From NCBI RefSeq assembly GCF_900109365.1, contig NZ_FNZR01000011.1, positions 62,001 to 126,000 on the forward strand: DNA of 64,000 nt, given 5' to 3'. The notes beneath the pieces are model-generated. The model was not told the origin of the DNA. It was given only the letters and a program-made list of their open reading frames with translations, and made no database searches. Positions 52,597 to 60,193 of this stretch are shown one piece after another (within the stretch, counting starts at the first letter, position 1; every line of letters begins with the position of its first letter). Position numbers and translations under genes: made by a program. The DNA comes from Parapedobacter koreensis. Lineage in GTDB: Bacteria > Bacteroidota > Bacteroidia > Sphingobacteriales > Sphingobacteriaceae.

Positions 52597-54136
52597 ACGA
52601 CACCGAGCGCGTCTCGCGGATTACCGTTACTTTAATCTGTCCCGGATAGGTCATCTCCGTCTGGATGCGGGTAGAGATATCCGCTGCCAGCAACTCCGCC
52701 TGCGCATCCGATACCCGCTCACTTTGCACCACTACCCGCAGTTCACGCCCTGCTTGTATGGCAAATGTTTTTTCCACACCGGGATAGGAAAGTGCCAGCT
52801 CTTCCAATTCCTTAAGCCGCTTGATGTAATTTTCCACCACTTCCCGGCGCGCACCCGGCCGCGCCCCGGAGATGGCATCACAGGCCTGTACGATAGGCGA
52901 AATCAGCGAGGTCATCTCAATTTCATCGTGGTGTGCACCGATGGCATTGCAGACATCGGGATGTTCCTTGTATTTTTCTGCCAGTTGCATACCCAATATG
53001 GCATGTGGCAACTCCGGATTGTCATCCGGCACCTTGCCGATATCATGCAGCAATCCGGCACGTTTGGCGTATTTGACATTGAGCCCCAGTTCGGCGGCCA
53101 TGGTTGCACTGAAGTTGGCCACTTCACGCGAGTGCTGCAATAGGTTCTGTCCATAAGATGATCGGTAGCGCATACGCCCCACCATTCGGATAAGCTCAGG
53201 ATGGAGTCCGTGTATGCCCAAGTCTATCGCTGTACGTTCCCCGATTTCGACAATTTCATCTTCAATCTGGTTTTTAGTTTTTGCCACGACCTCCTCGATA
53301 CGCGCAGGGTGAATACGGCCATCCGTCACCAGGCGGTGCAGGGCCAACCGGGCAATCTCCCGGCGTACGGGATCAAATCCGGATAAGATGATCGCTTCCG
53401 GGGTATCATCCACAATGATTTCCACGCCCGTAGCCGCCTCTAGCGCACGGATGTTCCGGCCTTCACGGCCAATGATACGCCCTTTAATCTCATCGTTTTC
53501 GATATTGAAGATGGATACCGTGTTTTCGATAGCGCTCTCAGTAGCGGTGCGTTGTATGGTCTGGATAACCACCTTTTTAGCTTCCTTGGTAGCGGTCAGC
53601 TTGGCCTCGTCTACAATATCCTTAATCTGAATAATCGCTTTCGACCGGGCCTCTTCCTTCAGGTTTTCCACCAACTGGTTTTTCGCTTCTTCTGCCGAAA
53701 GGCCTGCTATGGTTTCCAATTGCTTGATGTGCTGTGTTTTCAGCTGCTCTACCTCTTCCTGTTTTTTCTCGTTGAGTTCGGTAAGCCGATCCAGGTTTTT
53801 ACGGGTGCTTTCCAACTCCTGTTTCTCACGATTCAGCTGTTCCAGCTTTTGATTCAGCGATTGTTCCTTTTGCCGGACACTGTTTTCACGTTGGTTCAGT
53901 GTATTGTTCTTTTGGTTAGTTTCCTTTTCATGTTCAGCCTTCAGTTGCAGGAACTTTTCCTTGGCTTCCAATAGCCGTTGTTTTTTGAGATGCTCGCCCG
54001 CCTGTTCGGCTTCTTTAAGGATTTTCTTAGCCTTGCTTTGTGCCGCCACCTCCTGCTTTTTAAACAAGAGGCGCAATGCAAACCGCCCAACAACTATTCC
54101 CACAGCAAAACCTATAATGATGTATATAATTTCCAT
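52586..54136 (-). CDS. rny: Ribonuclease Y
   Basis: A 516-residue endoribonuclease. An N-terminal membrane anchor ([20 protein letters not shown]) is followed by a long charged coiled coil to about residue 200, a KH domain ([21 protein letters not shown]), and the HD phosphohydrolase domain with [24 protein letters not shown] and the second metal pair in [10 protein letters not shown]. It starts mRNA turnover at the inner membrane. Length and domain order are standard. It is the second protein gene downstream of zapA, with the 6S RNA candidate between them. Confidence 0.95.
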   Translation of the reverse strand: MEIIYIIIGFAVGIVVGRFALRLLFKKQEVAAQSKAKKILKEAEQAGEHLKKQRLLEAKEKFLQLKAEHEKETNQKNNTLNQRENSVRQKEQSLNQKLEQLNREKQELESTRKNLDRLTELNEKKQEEVEQLKTQHIKQLETIAGLSAEEAKNQLVENLKEEARSKAIIQIKDIVDEAKLTATKEAKKVVIQTIQRTATESAIENTVSIFNIENDEIKGRIIGREGRNIRALEAATGVEIIVDDTPEAIILSGFDPVRREIARLALHRLVTDGRIHPARIEEVVAKTKNQIEDEIVEIGERTAIDLGIHGLHPELIRMVGRMRYRSSYGQNLLQHSREVANFSATMAAELGLNVKYAKRAGLLHDIGKVPDDNPELPHAILGMQLAEKYKEHPDVCNAIGAHHDEIEMTSLISPIVQACDAISGARPGARREVVENYIKRLKELEELALSYPGVEKTFAIQAGRELRVVVQSERVSDAQAELLAADISTRIQTEMTYPGQIKVTVIRETRSVSYAK

Positions 54137-54256
54137 TACCTGTTCGTTTTTATTTATTCATTTTTACACTTGTTCGTTATTTTATCATCAATTATTGATT
54201 GCCCCATCCTCACCATACTTGGTTCCTCACTATGCTCAGTGCCCAGGCAACGGCAT

Positions 54257-54428
54257 AAAAAAAACCGCAATTAAATTAATCAGGTCTCATGTATTATAAA
54301 CTTCTTTACACAGGCTTAGCGTATTGATCCTGACCAGATGGCATTTGCAAAATGGCCTACATCTCATTTACGCTTTGTGATATTGAAGCGTTAAGTTTAA
54401 AATAGTGAAACCCGAATTTAACTGCGGT
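54257..54428 (-). ncRNA. ssrS: 6S RNA candidate
   Basis: In the zapA-rny gap the minus strand carries a long-range closing stem. CCGCAGTTAAATT (54427-54415) pairs with AATTTAATTGCGG (54277-54265), and the next CGGGTTTC (54414-54407) pairs with GAGACCTG (54288-54281 with a small offset). Together that is about 21 bp with G-U pairs. Inside are a large open region, a small hairpin ACGCTT/AAGCGT and a terminal hairpin (AGATG..GGCCATTT / AATGCC..ATCT). The 3' end runs into eight T. A rod with a central bubble, about 170 nt, next to zapA is the 6S RNA pattern; 6S RNA binds housekeeping RNA polymerase in stationary phase. I could not run a covariance model. Confidence 0.6.
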
Positions 54429-54465
54429 AAACTCGTTGTTTTTTAAGCTCTATAAGATAAGAACG

Positions 54466-54756
54466 TTATCGGTTAAAAAATGTCGTTAACATGCCATCCA
54501 GTTCATTCACGGCCCTTACAATCCCTACTTCATCTGCGTTGGATTTTCCTTCAGCTTTCAGCATTCCGGTGGCATAATGAAGCACACACATGGATAATAA
54601 GTCCTGCTTGTCTCTTACTGCATAGTTTTCTTGAAATTCTTTAATCCTATCGTTAATCAATTTTGCCGCTCGCCGGATAACCTCTTCTTCCTCCATATCC
54701 ACCCGCAATGGGTAAATCCGATCCGCGATGTTTATTTTTATGGAAATCTCTCCCAT
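54466..54756 (-). CDS. zapA: Cell division protein ZapA
   Basis: A 96-residue ZapA. ISIKINIADRIYPLRVDMEEEE is the N-terminal strand pair (recognisable in IADRIYPLRV), followed by EEVIRRAAKLINDRIKEFQ and the helical DLLSMCVLHYATGMLKAEG dimerisation segment. It bundles FtsZ protofilaments at the division site. It follows the ZapB-like coiled-coil gene by 37 bases in the same direction and is followed by the 6S RNA candidate and rny, an order I know from other Bacteroidota. Confidence 0.9.
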   Translation of the reverse strand: MGEISIKINIADRIYPLRVDMEEEEVIRRAAKLINDRIKEFQENYAVRDKQDLLSMCVLHYATGMLKAEGKSNADEVGIVRAVNELDGMLTTFFNR

Positions 54757-54793
54757 GTTTGAGCTAATTCACTATATGCCACTCACCTATCAC

Positions 54794-55102
54794 TTACCTG
54801 AGTAATGCGATACACTTATCTATTTCTCGCACAAAATCGTTAATTTTTTGTTTTGTGTCAAGTATTTTTTCATTTATTCCCACTTTGCCAACTTCCATTT
54901 CTTCGAGAGAACGAGCCACGGCCAACGCTTTGACCTTCTCTTCCAGTTGTTTGTTCTTATCGCTACTGGTGTCCAAAGCAACTTTCAACGCCTGCAATTC
55001 CAACTTCAACATGTCATTCTCTTGCTGCAAAGATACACATAAATCCAACAATTTATGCGTCTTATCTACTACATTGGCCAATTGTACCGCTACCGATGAC
55101 AT
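54794..55102 (-). CDS. Small coiled-coil protein upstream of zapA (ZapB-like)
   Basis: A 102-residue hydrophilic protein, almost wholly coiled coil (VVDKTHKLLDLCVSLQQEN, NDMLKLELQALKVALDTS, KNKQLEEKVKALAVARSLE) with a C-terminal KQKINDFVREIDKCIALL amphipathic helix. A protein of this size and pattern commonly precedes zapA in Bacteroidota. By position and shape it may act with ZapA at the Z ring like ZapB does, but no sequence motif proves it. The gene starts 44 bases after pheT. Confidence 0.7.
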   Translation of the reverse strand: MSSVAVQLANVVDKTHKLLDLCVSLQQENDMLKLELQALKVALDTSSDKNKQLEEKVKALAVARSLEEMEVGKVGINEKILDTKQKINDFVREIDKCIALLR

Positions 55103-55146
55103 ATTAAAACTTACGACGACCTATAACTTACGACTTATAACTTACT
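55103..55146. repeat. Degenerate ACGACTTATAACTT-type spacer repeat
   Basis: The pheT/ZapB-like spacer consists of imperfect copies of ACTTACGAC and TATAACTTAC (CTATAACTTACGACTTATAACTTAC). It is of the same style as the TCTAAT spacers at 9118-9176 and 61085-61135 but with another unit. Confidence 0.5.
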
Positions 55147-57546
55147 TCACTTCCTCACTTCCGCTCCTGTTTCTTTCTCAAAGTTATAAATTAATTTTTT
55201 AACTATTGTATCAATTTGTTTATCGTTAAGGGTTTTCTCCTCATCTTGCAAGATAAAATAGAGTGCATAAGATTTTTTACCTGCCGGCAGTTTATCCCCT
55301 TTGTACACATCAAAAATACGCACGCTTTTCAGCAACTTACGTTCTGTCTTCTCAGCGATACCCTTCAAGGTTTCGAAGGTCACCCCGTCATCCAGCAGTA
55401 ACGAAAGATCCCGTCGCACTGCGGGGAACTTGGATACCTCCTGGTAAGTAATTTTATTTTTCCTAATGGCTTTAAGAATTAATTCCCAGTTGAAATCGGC
55501 ATAAAACACCGCTGCGTTTACATCGGCTTTCTGCAAATAGGCCGGACTTACAGCGCCGAATGAAACGAGCGTCTTCCCCGCCCTTTCATAGGCCAATCCA
55601 TATTGGTAATGGGTATCCTGCGTATCCACCACGTGCAACCCCGTGATGTTCAGCCGCCGGAGAATGCCATCCACGCTTGCTTTCATATCATAGAAAGATA
55701 CCGGCTTTGCGATATGGTTCCATTGTTCGGGCCATTGTTTGCCCGTAATTGCCAACGCCAGGTGTGGGCTTTCTACAAAGCCATCCCCAGCGGTGTGATA
55801 GGTATGGCCGAATTCAAAAAGCTTCAAATCGTGGAGTTTACGTTTTTCATTATAGGAAATGGCTTCCAGTGCAGAAAACAGGAGGTTTTGCCGCAAGGTA
55901 TCTAAATCAGCACTCCGGGGATTCAGTAGGCGGACAGCCGAAGCCGGATCATCCATATAGTCCATCTTCGTCAATGAATTGGACAAGATCTCACGGTAGC
56001 CGTTGCCGATAAGCAAATCGGCTACCTGATTTTGTACCACTTCTTTATCCGGTTTGGGCGAGGTATTGAGCGAAGCCTTGATTTGCCGCTTAATTTCGAT
56101 GTTGTTGTATCCATAGATACGGAGCACCTCTTCTATGATGTCCACTTCACGGGTCACATCCACCTTATAGGGAGGTACCTGCACCCTGATCACCCCTCCG
56201 GCCTCATGCAGCACGGTGATACCCAGCGCCTCGATGATGGCCTTTATCTCCACCTCCGGAATGGCCTTCCCGATGAGGCGTTGTACCTGCGTGTACCTGA
56301 CCTCGAAAACAAAAGGCGGAATGGGCGAAGGATAGACATCGGATACCGGACCGGAAATCCGTCCCCCGGCTACTGCAGTGATAAGCAATGCTGCTCTTTT
56401 CAGCGCCAACACCGTGATGTCCGGATCTGTACCCCGTTCGAACCGAAACGAAGCATCGGTCTTCAAACCATGCCGCTTTGACGTTTTGCGCACGGACACA
56501 GCATTAAAATAGGCGCTTTCCAGAAAAATGTTCGTCGTATTTTCCGTCACGCCCGAATGGATGCCGCCAAACACACCGGCAATGCACAAAGGCTTATCGG
56601 CATCGCAGATCATCAGATCTTCAGCATGCAGTGTACGGGTTACCCCGTCCAAGGTCACGAATGATTCGCCAGCTTTTGCATGGCGTACCACCACCTTATT
56701 TCCAGACAATCGACTTGCATCAAATGCATGCAGCGGTTGCCCGAGTTCATGCAATACGTAGTTTGTCACGTCCACCACATTGTTGATCGGACGCACACCA
56801 ATGGCTTGCAGGCGTTCTTTGAGCCATTCGGGCGATTCGCCGACCCGTACGCCATGGATACTGACCGAACTATAACGCGGACAGGCATCCTTATCTTCCA
56901 CCTCAACGGGCAACGCTTCAGTACTGTTATCTTCAACGAACGCAGTAATAGCTGGCAGGCGGTATTCGCTCCGCAAAAAAGCGGCAATGTCACGGGCCAC
57001 CCCCAGGTGCGATGCGGCATCAGCCCGGTTTGGCGTGAGACCGATTTCAAAAACATAATCGTCCTGTATATCGAAATACGCCTTAGCGGCCATGCCTATC
57101 GGTGCATCATCCGGAAGCACCATAATACCTTCATGCGAAGATCCCAGGCCAATTTCGTCCTCCGCACAGATCATTCCTTCAGACACTTCGCCGCGGATTT
57201 TGGATTTATTAATCATGAACGGTTCACCGGCGATGGGATGAACGGTAGTACCTACTGTCGCAACCACAACCCGCTGACCGACCGCTACGTTTGGTGCCCC
57301 ACACACAATGTGCAACGGTACCTCCCCCTTCACATCTACGGTCGTAACCCGTAGACGATCCGCATTAGGATGCTGCTCGCAAGTTTTCACTTCGCCAATA
57401 ACCAAACCTTCAAGTCCGCCCGGTATGCGTTGCACCATTTCCAATGCTTCCACTTCAAGCCCGATGTTCGTAAGAATATCGGAAAGTTGTGACGGCGTCT
57501 TAGCTGTTTGTACAAAATCCTTAAGCCAATTGTATGATATCTTCAT
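55147..57546 (-). CDS. pheT: Phenylalanine--tRNA ligase beta subunit
   Basis: A 799-residue PheT of full length. The domains in order are the N-terminal B1 part (MKISYNWLKDFVQTAKTPSQL), an EMAP/tRNA-binding domain near residues 40-150 (VIGEVKTCEQHPNADRLRV), B3/B4 editing domain (RPINNVVDVTNYVLHELGQPLHAFD in part), B5 domain (VTREVDIIEEVLRIYGYNNIE), catalytic-like core and the C-terminal ferredoxin-fold anticodon-binding domain (FPAVRRDLSLLLDDGVTFE). It pairs with PheS, encoded elsewhere, to charge tRNA-Phe. A near-perfect promoter lies directly upstream. Confidence 0.96.
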   Translation of the reverse strand: MKISYNWLKDFVQTAKTPSQLSDILTNIGLEVEALEMVQRIPGGLEGLVIGEVKTCEQHPNADRLRVTTVDVKGEVPLHIVCGAPNVAVGQRVVVATVGTTVHPIAGEPFMINKSKIRGEVSEGMICAEDEIGLGSSHEGIMVLPDDAPIGMAAKAYFDIQDDYVFEIGLTPNRADAASHLGVARDIAAFLRSEYRLPAITAFVEDNSTEALPVEVEDKDACPRYSSVSIHGVRVGESPEWLKERLQAIGVRPINNVVDVTNYVLHELGQPLHAFDASRLSGNKVVVRHAKAGESFVTLDGVTRTLHAEDLMICDADKPLCIAGVFGGIHSGVTENTTNIFLESAYFNAVSVRKTSKRHGLKTDASFRFERGTDPDITVLALKRAALLITAVAGGRISGPVSDVYPSPIPPFVFEVRYTQVQRLIGKAIPEVEIKAIIEALGITVLHEAGGVIRVQVPPYKVDVTREVDIIEEVLRIYGYNNIEIKRQIKASLNTSPKPDKEVVQNQVADLLIGNGYREILSNSLTKMDYMDDPASAVRLLNPRSADLDTLRQNLLFSALEAISYNEKRKLHDLKLFEFGHTYHTAGDGFVESPHLALAITGKQWPEQWNHIAKPVSFYDMKASVDGILRRLNITGLHVVDTQDTHYQYGLAYERAGKTLVSFGAVSPAYLQKADVNAAVFYADFNWELILKAIRKNKITYQEVSKFPAVRRDLSLLLDDGVTFETLKGIAEKTERKLLKSVRIFDVYKGDKLPAGKKSYALYFILQDEEKTLNDKQIDTIVKKLIYNFEKETGAEVRK

Positions 57547-57565
57547 CCTAAATCTGGAATTTGTG

Positions 57566-57596
57566 CAAACTTAGATTTTTTTTCTTGTTTCTCAAA
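57566..57596 (-). promoter_or_regulatory. Promoter of pheT
   Basis: On the minus strand TTTG (57596-57593), a 19-base spacer and TAAGTTTG (57573-57566) match the Bacteroidota consensus exactly. The start of transcription would fall near 57559, some 13 bases before the pheT ATG, leaving no room for an attenuator. Confidence 0.65.
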
Positions 57597-57636
57597 TACG
57601 GTTATCGAACACCCCCCATCGCCATTTACCCACCGC

Positions 57637-58332
57637 TTAAAGCTGCCCGCTATCCCTGAAGCTATAATAGCCTGCATTGGTAAAAATCACATGATCATTG
57701 ATGGAATAGTCTAGGTATTTGGCTGCTTCCTGTAGTTTAGTGGTCAGTTGCATATCCATGGTGCTGGGCTTGATGGTCCCTGATGGATGATTATGGGTAA
57801 GGACGATGCCTGTGGCTTGGTACTCCAAGGCTAAGCGCAATACCTGTTTAATATCTACGGGGGTAAAATCATTACCGCCTTTGCCAATGAGCTGCTTGGC
57901 AATGAGCTTGCAACCGCCGCCCAAATACAACACCCAGAACTCTTCATAAGGTAAGTCTTTATAAATGTGCTCCATGTATTCATGCACACGCCTACTGTTG
58001 TTGAGTACTGGGCGTTCTTTTTCTTTACGTGTTTTTCGTCGCCTACCCAGCTCCAATGCCGCCACAATGCTGATGGCCTTTGCTTCGCCAATCCCCTTAT
58101 AGCGGCACAGCTCGGATACCGAAAGCCGCGACAGCTTGTTTAAATCATTACCCCGATCATGCAGGATACGCCTGCAAAGTTCTACGGCTGATTCCGTTCT
58201 CGATCCACTGCCGATAAGGATGGCCAACAATTCGGCATCGGCAAGTGCCCGTCGTCCTTGTTCCAATAGTTTTTCGCGTGGCCGGTCCCCTTCCGCCCAC
58301 TCTTTGATGGTGATCCGTGATAAGTTATCCAT
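57637..58332 (-). CDS. radC: RadC family JAB-domain protein
   Basis: A 231-residue RadC/UPF0758 protein. The N-terminal ITIKEWAEGDRPREKLLEQG and helix-hairpin-helix part (LSVSELCRYKGIGEAKAISI) precede the JAB metallo-domain with GIVLTHNHPSGTIKPSTMD (HxHPSG...D zinc motif) and LDYSINDHVIFTNAGYYSF. It was named for a DNA repair phenotype later attributed to another gene; its biochemical role is unsettled. It stands alone, divergent from the cyclophilin gene. Confidence 0.92.
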   Translation of the reverse strand: MDNLSRITIKEWAEGDRPREKLLEQGRRALADAELLAILIGSGSRTESAVELCRRILHDRGNDLNKLSRLSVSELCRYKGIGEAKAISIVAALELGRRRKTRKEKERPVLNNSRRVHEYMEHIYKDLPYEEFWVLYLGGGCKLIAKQLIGKGGNDFTPVDIKQVLRLALEYQATGIVLTHNHPSGTIKPSTMDMQLTTKLQEAAKYLDYSINDHVIFTNAGYYSFRDSGQL

Positions 58333-58365
58333 AGTTGCGATGTGTTAAGGTTGCCCTACTGCAAT

Positions 58366-58373
58366 CAAAGATA
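58366..58373 (-). promoter_or_regulatory. -7 element of radC
   Basis: The minus strand reads TATCTTTG, an exact TAnnTTTG match, 34 bases upstream of the radC start. No TTG is found at the -33 distance. Confidence 0.45.
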
Positions 58374-58474
58374 TGAAATCTATTTTGGTTTATAAATTTT
58401 TTTGCTATTTTTTTTAGTTATATTTTCAGCATCGGACTTCGGAATCCGACTCCTCAACTTCCCAACTAAAATAC

Positions 58475-58482
58475 TATCTTTG
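58475..58482 (+). promoter_or_regulatory. -7 element of the cyclophilin gene
   Basis: TATCTTTG on the plus strand matches TAnnTTTG and lies 24 bases before the ATG at 58506. No clear -33 TTG is seen. Confidence 0.5.
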
Positions 58483-58505
58483 TAGTCCAATTTTTAATAT
58501 CAAAA

Positions 58506-58943
58506 ATGAGTAAAGCAATTATTAAGACTGAAAAGGGTGATCTGACGGTACAATTTTACGATGCGGATGCACCGGGCACGGTAGCCAACTTTTTAAAATT
58601 GGCCAAATCAGGTTATTATGACGGAGTGGCTTTTCACCGTGTGATACCTGACTTTGTCATCCAAGGAGGCGATCCTACAGGTACGGGCGCTGGCGGCCCC
58701 GGCTATTCCATCAAATGCGAGCTCGATGGTGGCAATCAATACCACGATAGGGGCGTATTATCCATGGCTCACCGTGGCCGTGATACCGGAGGCTCCCAAT
58801 TCTTCATCTGCCACAGCCGCACCAATACCGCTCACCTTGACGGCCATCACACCTGCTTTGGCAAGGTTACCGTAAATGTGGATGTGATAGATGATATCCG
58901 ACAGGGCGACAAAATTTTGGGAATTGATATTATTGAAGAATAA
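58506..58943 (+). CDS. Peptidyl-prolyl cis-trans isomerase (cyclophilin)
   Basis: A 145-residue single-domain cyclophilin without signal peptide, so cytoplasmic. The active-site segment is VAFHRVIPDFVIQGGDPTGTG with the catalytic arginine, followed by LSMAHRGRDTGGSQFFICHS (core GGSQFFI) and LDGHHTCFGKVTVN. It accelerates proline isomerisation during folding. The DUF5606 gene follows after 8 bases and is probably co-transcribed. The start ATG is preceded by an A/T-rich stretch and the -7 element at 58475. Confidence 0.94.
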   Translation: MSKAIIKTEKGDLTVQFYDADAPGTVANFLKLAKSGYYDGVAFHRVIPDFVIQGGDPTGTGAGGPGYSIKCELDGGNQYHDRGVLSMAHRGRDTGGSQFFICHSRTNTAHLDGHHTCFGKVTVNVDVIDDIRQGDKILGIDIIEE

Positions 58944-58951
58944 ATAGCAAA

Positions 58952-59383
58952 ATGAATCTAAGAGCACTCGTAGCGGTCACTGGAAGGCCCGGATTATTCA
59001 AACTGATTGGGCAAAACAAAAGCGGCTTTATATTAGAAAGTCTTGACGAGCAAAAGATAAAATCGGTGGTCAATCTGGCTACGACCAAGCTGGCCACCCT
59101 TGAAGACATCACTATCTTTGGCAACGAAGAGGAATTGAAGCTCGTTGATATTCTTGATCGGATGAAAGAACAGGGCAATGTGCCCGACGCTAAGGCTGAT
59201 GGAAAAACCTTGCGCCAATTTTTCAGGGAAGTAGCCCCGGCACACGATGAAGAACGTGTTTATGCTTCGGACATTAAAAAGATCATCACCTGGTATCATA
59301 TTATTAAGGGACTTCCTTTATTCCATGAAGAAGCTTCCCAGCCGGCAGGCCACGATACCGAACAGCGTGTTCAGCAACCATAA
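58952..59383 (+). CDS. DUF5606 family protein
   Basis: A 143-residue soluble protein. The opening MNLRALVAVTGRPGLFKLIG and FILESLDEQK are characteristic of DUF5606, a small family restricted, as far as I know, to Bacteroidota. KSVVNLATTKLATLEDITIF and the later YASDIKKIITWYHIIKG follow, with a variable C-terminal tail rich in Glu, Gln and Ala. No function is established. It follows the cyclophilin gene and ends before a strong bidirectional hairpin. Confidence 0.85.
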   Translation: MNLRALVAVTGRPGLFKLIGQNKSGFILESLDEQKIKSVVNLATTKLATLEDITIFGNEEELKLVDILDRMKEQGNVPDAKADGKTLRQFFREVAPAHDEERVYASDIKKIITWYHIIKGLPLFHEEASQPAGHDTEQRVQQP

Positions 59384-59391
59384 CGCCCCAT

Positions 59392-59430
59392 ACCCCCTTA
59401 TGCCTGAAAAATCATCCGGCATAAGGGGGT
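59392..59430. terminator. Bidirectional terminator hairpin
   Basis: A perfect 13-bp stem (ACCCCCTTATGCC, 59392-59404; GGCATAAGGGGGT, 59418-59430) with a 13-base loop lies between the convergent DUF5606 and receiver genes. It has no T-run on either strand, but its strength and position suggest that it ends both transcripts. Confidence 0.7.
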
Positions 59431-59453
59431 GTTTACCACACCGCTTTAAACCG

Positions 59454-59849
59454 TCAAACTATCACGTCCTGGCGATATTTGAAAAACTCCATCATGTGGT
59501 CAAATTTTGCAAGCGCTGCCTCAAGTTCTTCTTTTTTAACAGGTTTAAGTAAGTAACCAAGGCTGTTTTTGAGGGCAAACGCTTTAAGAGCGTATTCTTC
59601 GTGGGATGTCAAGAAAATAACAGGACATTTAACGGAAGTCTGGTCAAAGATATCGAAGCTCTGGCCGTCAGCCAACCCAATATCCATAATAATAAGATCT
59701 GGCGCTGCTGCATGTTCAGTAAGCCATTCCACGGAGGATGCAACACTATCTTTAATGCCGATTATTTGCGCATTAGGCTTCAACCTACGCAGTTGCTGCG
59801 ATACCATATACACCGCCAATTGTTCATCCTCAATGATTAGTATATTCAT
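59454..59849 (-). CDS. Stand-alone response-regulator receiver protein
   Basis: A 131-residue receiver domain with all key residues: acidic pair in ILIIEDEQL, phospho-acceptor in LIIMDIGLADG, Thr in VIFLTSHEE, and Lys in GYLLKPVKKEE. This subtype (GYLLKPVKKEELEAAL) usually forms the N-terminal half of LytTR-type regulators of about 250 residues, but here the chain ends soon after the receiver and no DNA-binding domain follows. It may be a genuine single-domain regulator or a shortened gene. No histidine kinase gene is adjacent. The long leader, palindrome and promoter upstream (60068-60132) suggest its expression is controlled. Confidence 0.85.
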   Translation of the reverse strand: MNILIIEDEQLAVYMVSQQLRRLKPNAQIIGIKDSVASSVEWLTEHAAAPDLIIMDIGLADGQSFDIFDQTSVKCPVIFLTSHEEYALKAFALKNSLGYLLKPVKKEELEAALAKFDHMMEFFKYRQDVIV

Positions 59850-59928
59850 TAGCCGCTCTTTTTAATAGCCAATAAATTGCCCGCAATTCGCTTCGTACTT
59901 CTTCATTACCCAGTACCAGCAGCTGCAT
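59830..59928 (-). CDS. Possible 32-residue ORF overlapping the receiver gene start
   Basis: From ATG 59928 a short frame reads MQLLVLGNEEVRSELRAIYW and continues to a stop at 59830, overlapping the receiver start by 20 bases in another frame. It is predicted to be helical and is not low-complexity. It might couple translation to the receiver gene, be the remnant of a longer partner, or be chance. I recognise no family. Confidence 0.25.
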   Translation of the reverse strand: MQLLVLGNEEVRSELRAIYWLLKRAANEYTNH

Positions 59929-60067
59929 ATCGTCGGCAAGGAGTAAGTATAAAAAAAAATAAGATAACACTAACCTCGGCGAATAACAAGTCGCCGCGAA
60001 AAAGCAATAAAACCCATTAAATAATCGAACCTCGGTAGACGAATCGAATACGTTAAATTCTGGATTG

Positions 60068-60098
60068 CAAAGATAGTATATAAAGGCCAACTGTACAA
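60068..60098 (-). promoter_or_regulatory. Promoter reading towards the receiver gene
   Basis: On the minus strand TTG (60098-60096), 20 bases, and TATCTTTG (60075-60068) match the consensus. The transcript would start near 60061, leaving an untranslated leader of about 210 bases before the receiver ATG. The leader contains a hairpin CGGCGA/TCGCCG, the 8-mer CCGAGGTT twice, and a T-run (TTATTTTTTTTT) some 15 bases after the hairpin. Confidence 0.55.
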
Positions 60099-60132
60099 TA
60101 GTCAATCAACCGTTGCACAGTTGGCCTTTATA
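60079..60132. repeat. 20-bp inverted repeat overlapping a promoter
   Basis: Arms 60079-60098 (TATAAAGGCCAACTGTACAA) and 60113-60132 are inverted copies with one mismatch around a 14-base loop. The left arm covers the -33 TTG and most of the spacer of the minus-strand promoter. It is either a strong hairpin ending the PorP transcript, an operator for the receiver gene, or both. Confidence 0.7.
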
Positions 60133-60193
60133 ATAGGTTACTTTAAGCGAATAATTGGTAATAAGATAAATAAACCGACTTGTCCGTTGCCTC

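Noticed and set aside
58430-58448. TCGGA/TCCGA hairpin between radC and the cyclophilin gene
   Set aside because: Only 5 bp with no T-run; too weak to call a terminator.
60001-60060. tRNA-like GAGGTTCGATT stretch on the minus strand
   Set aside because: It resembles a T-loop, but no acceptor, anticodon or D stem can be formed around it.
60079-60132. Inverted repeat as the end of an insertion sequence or MITE
   Set aside because: The arms are only 14 bases apart, and there is no target duplication or transposase nearby; hairpin or operator fits better.
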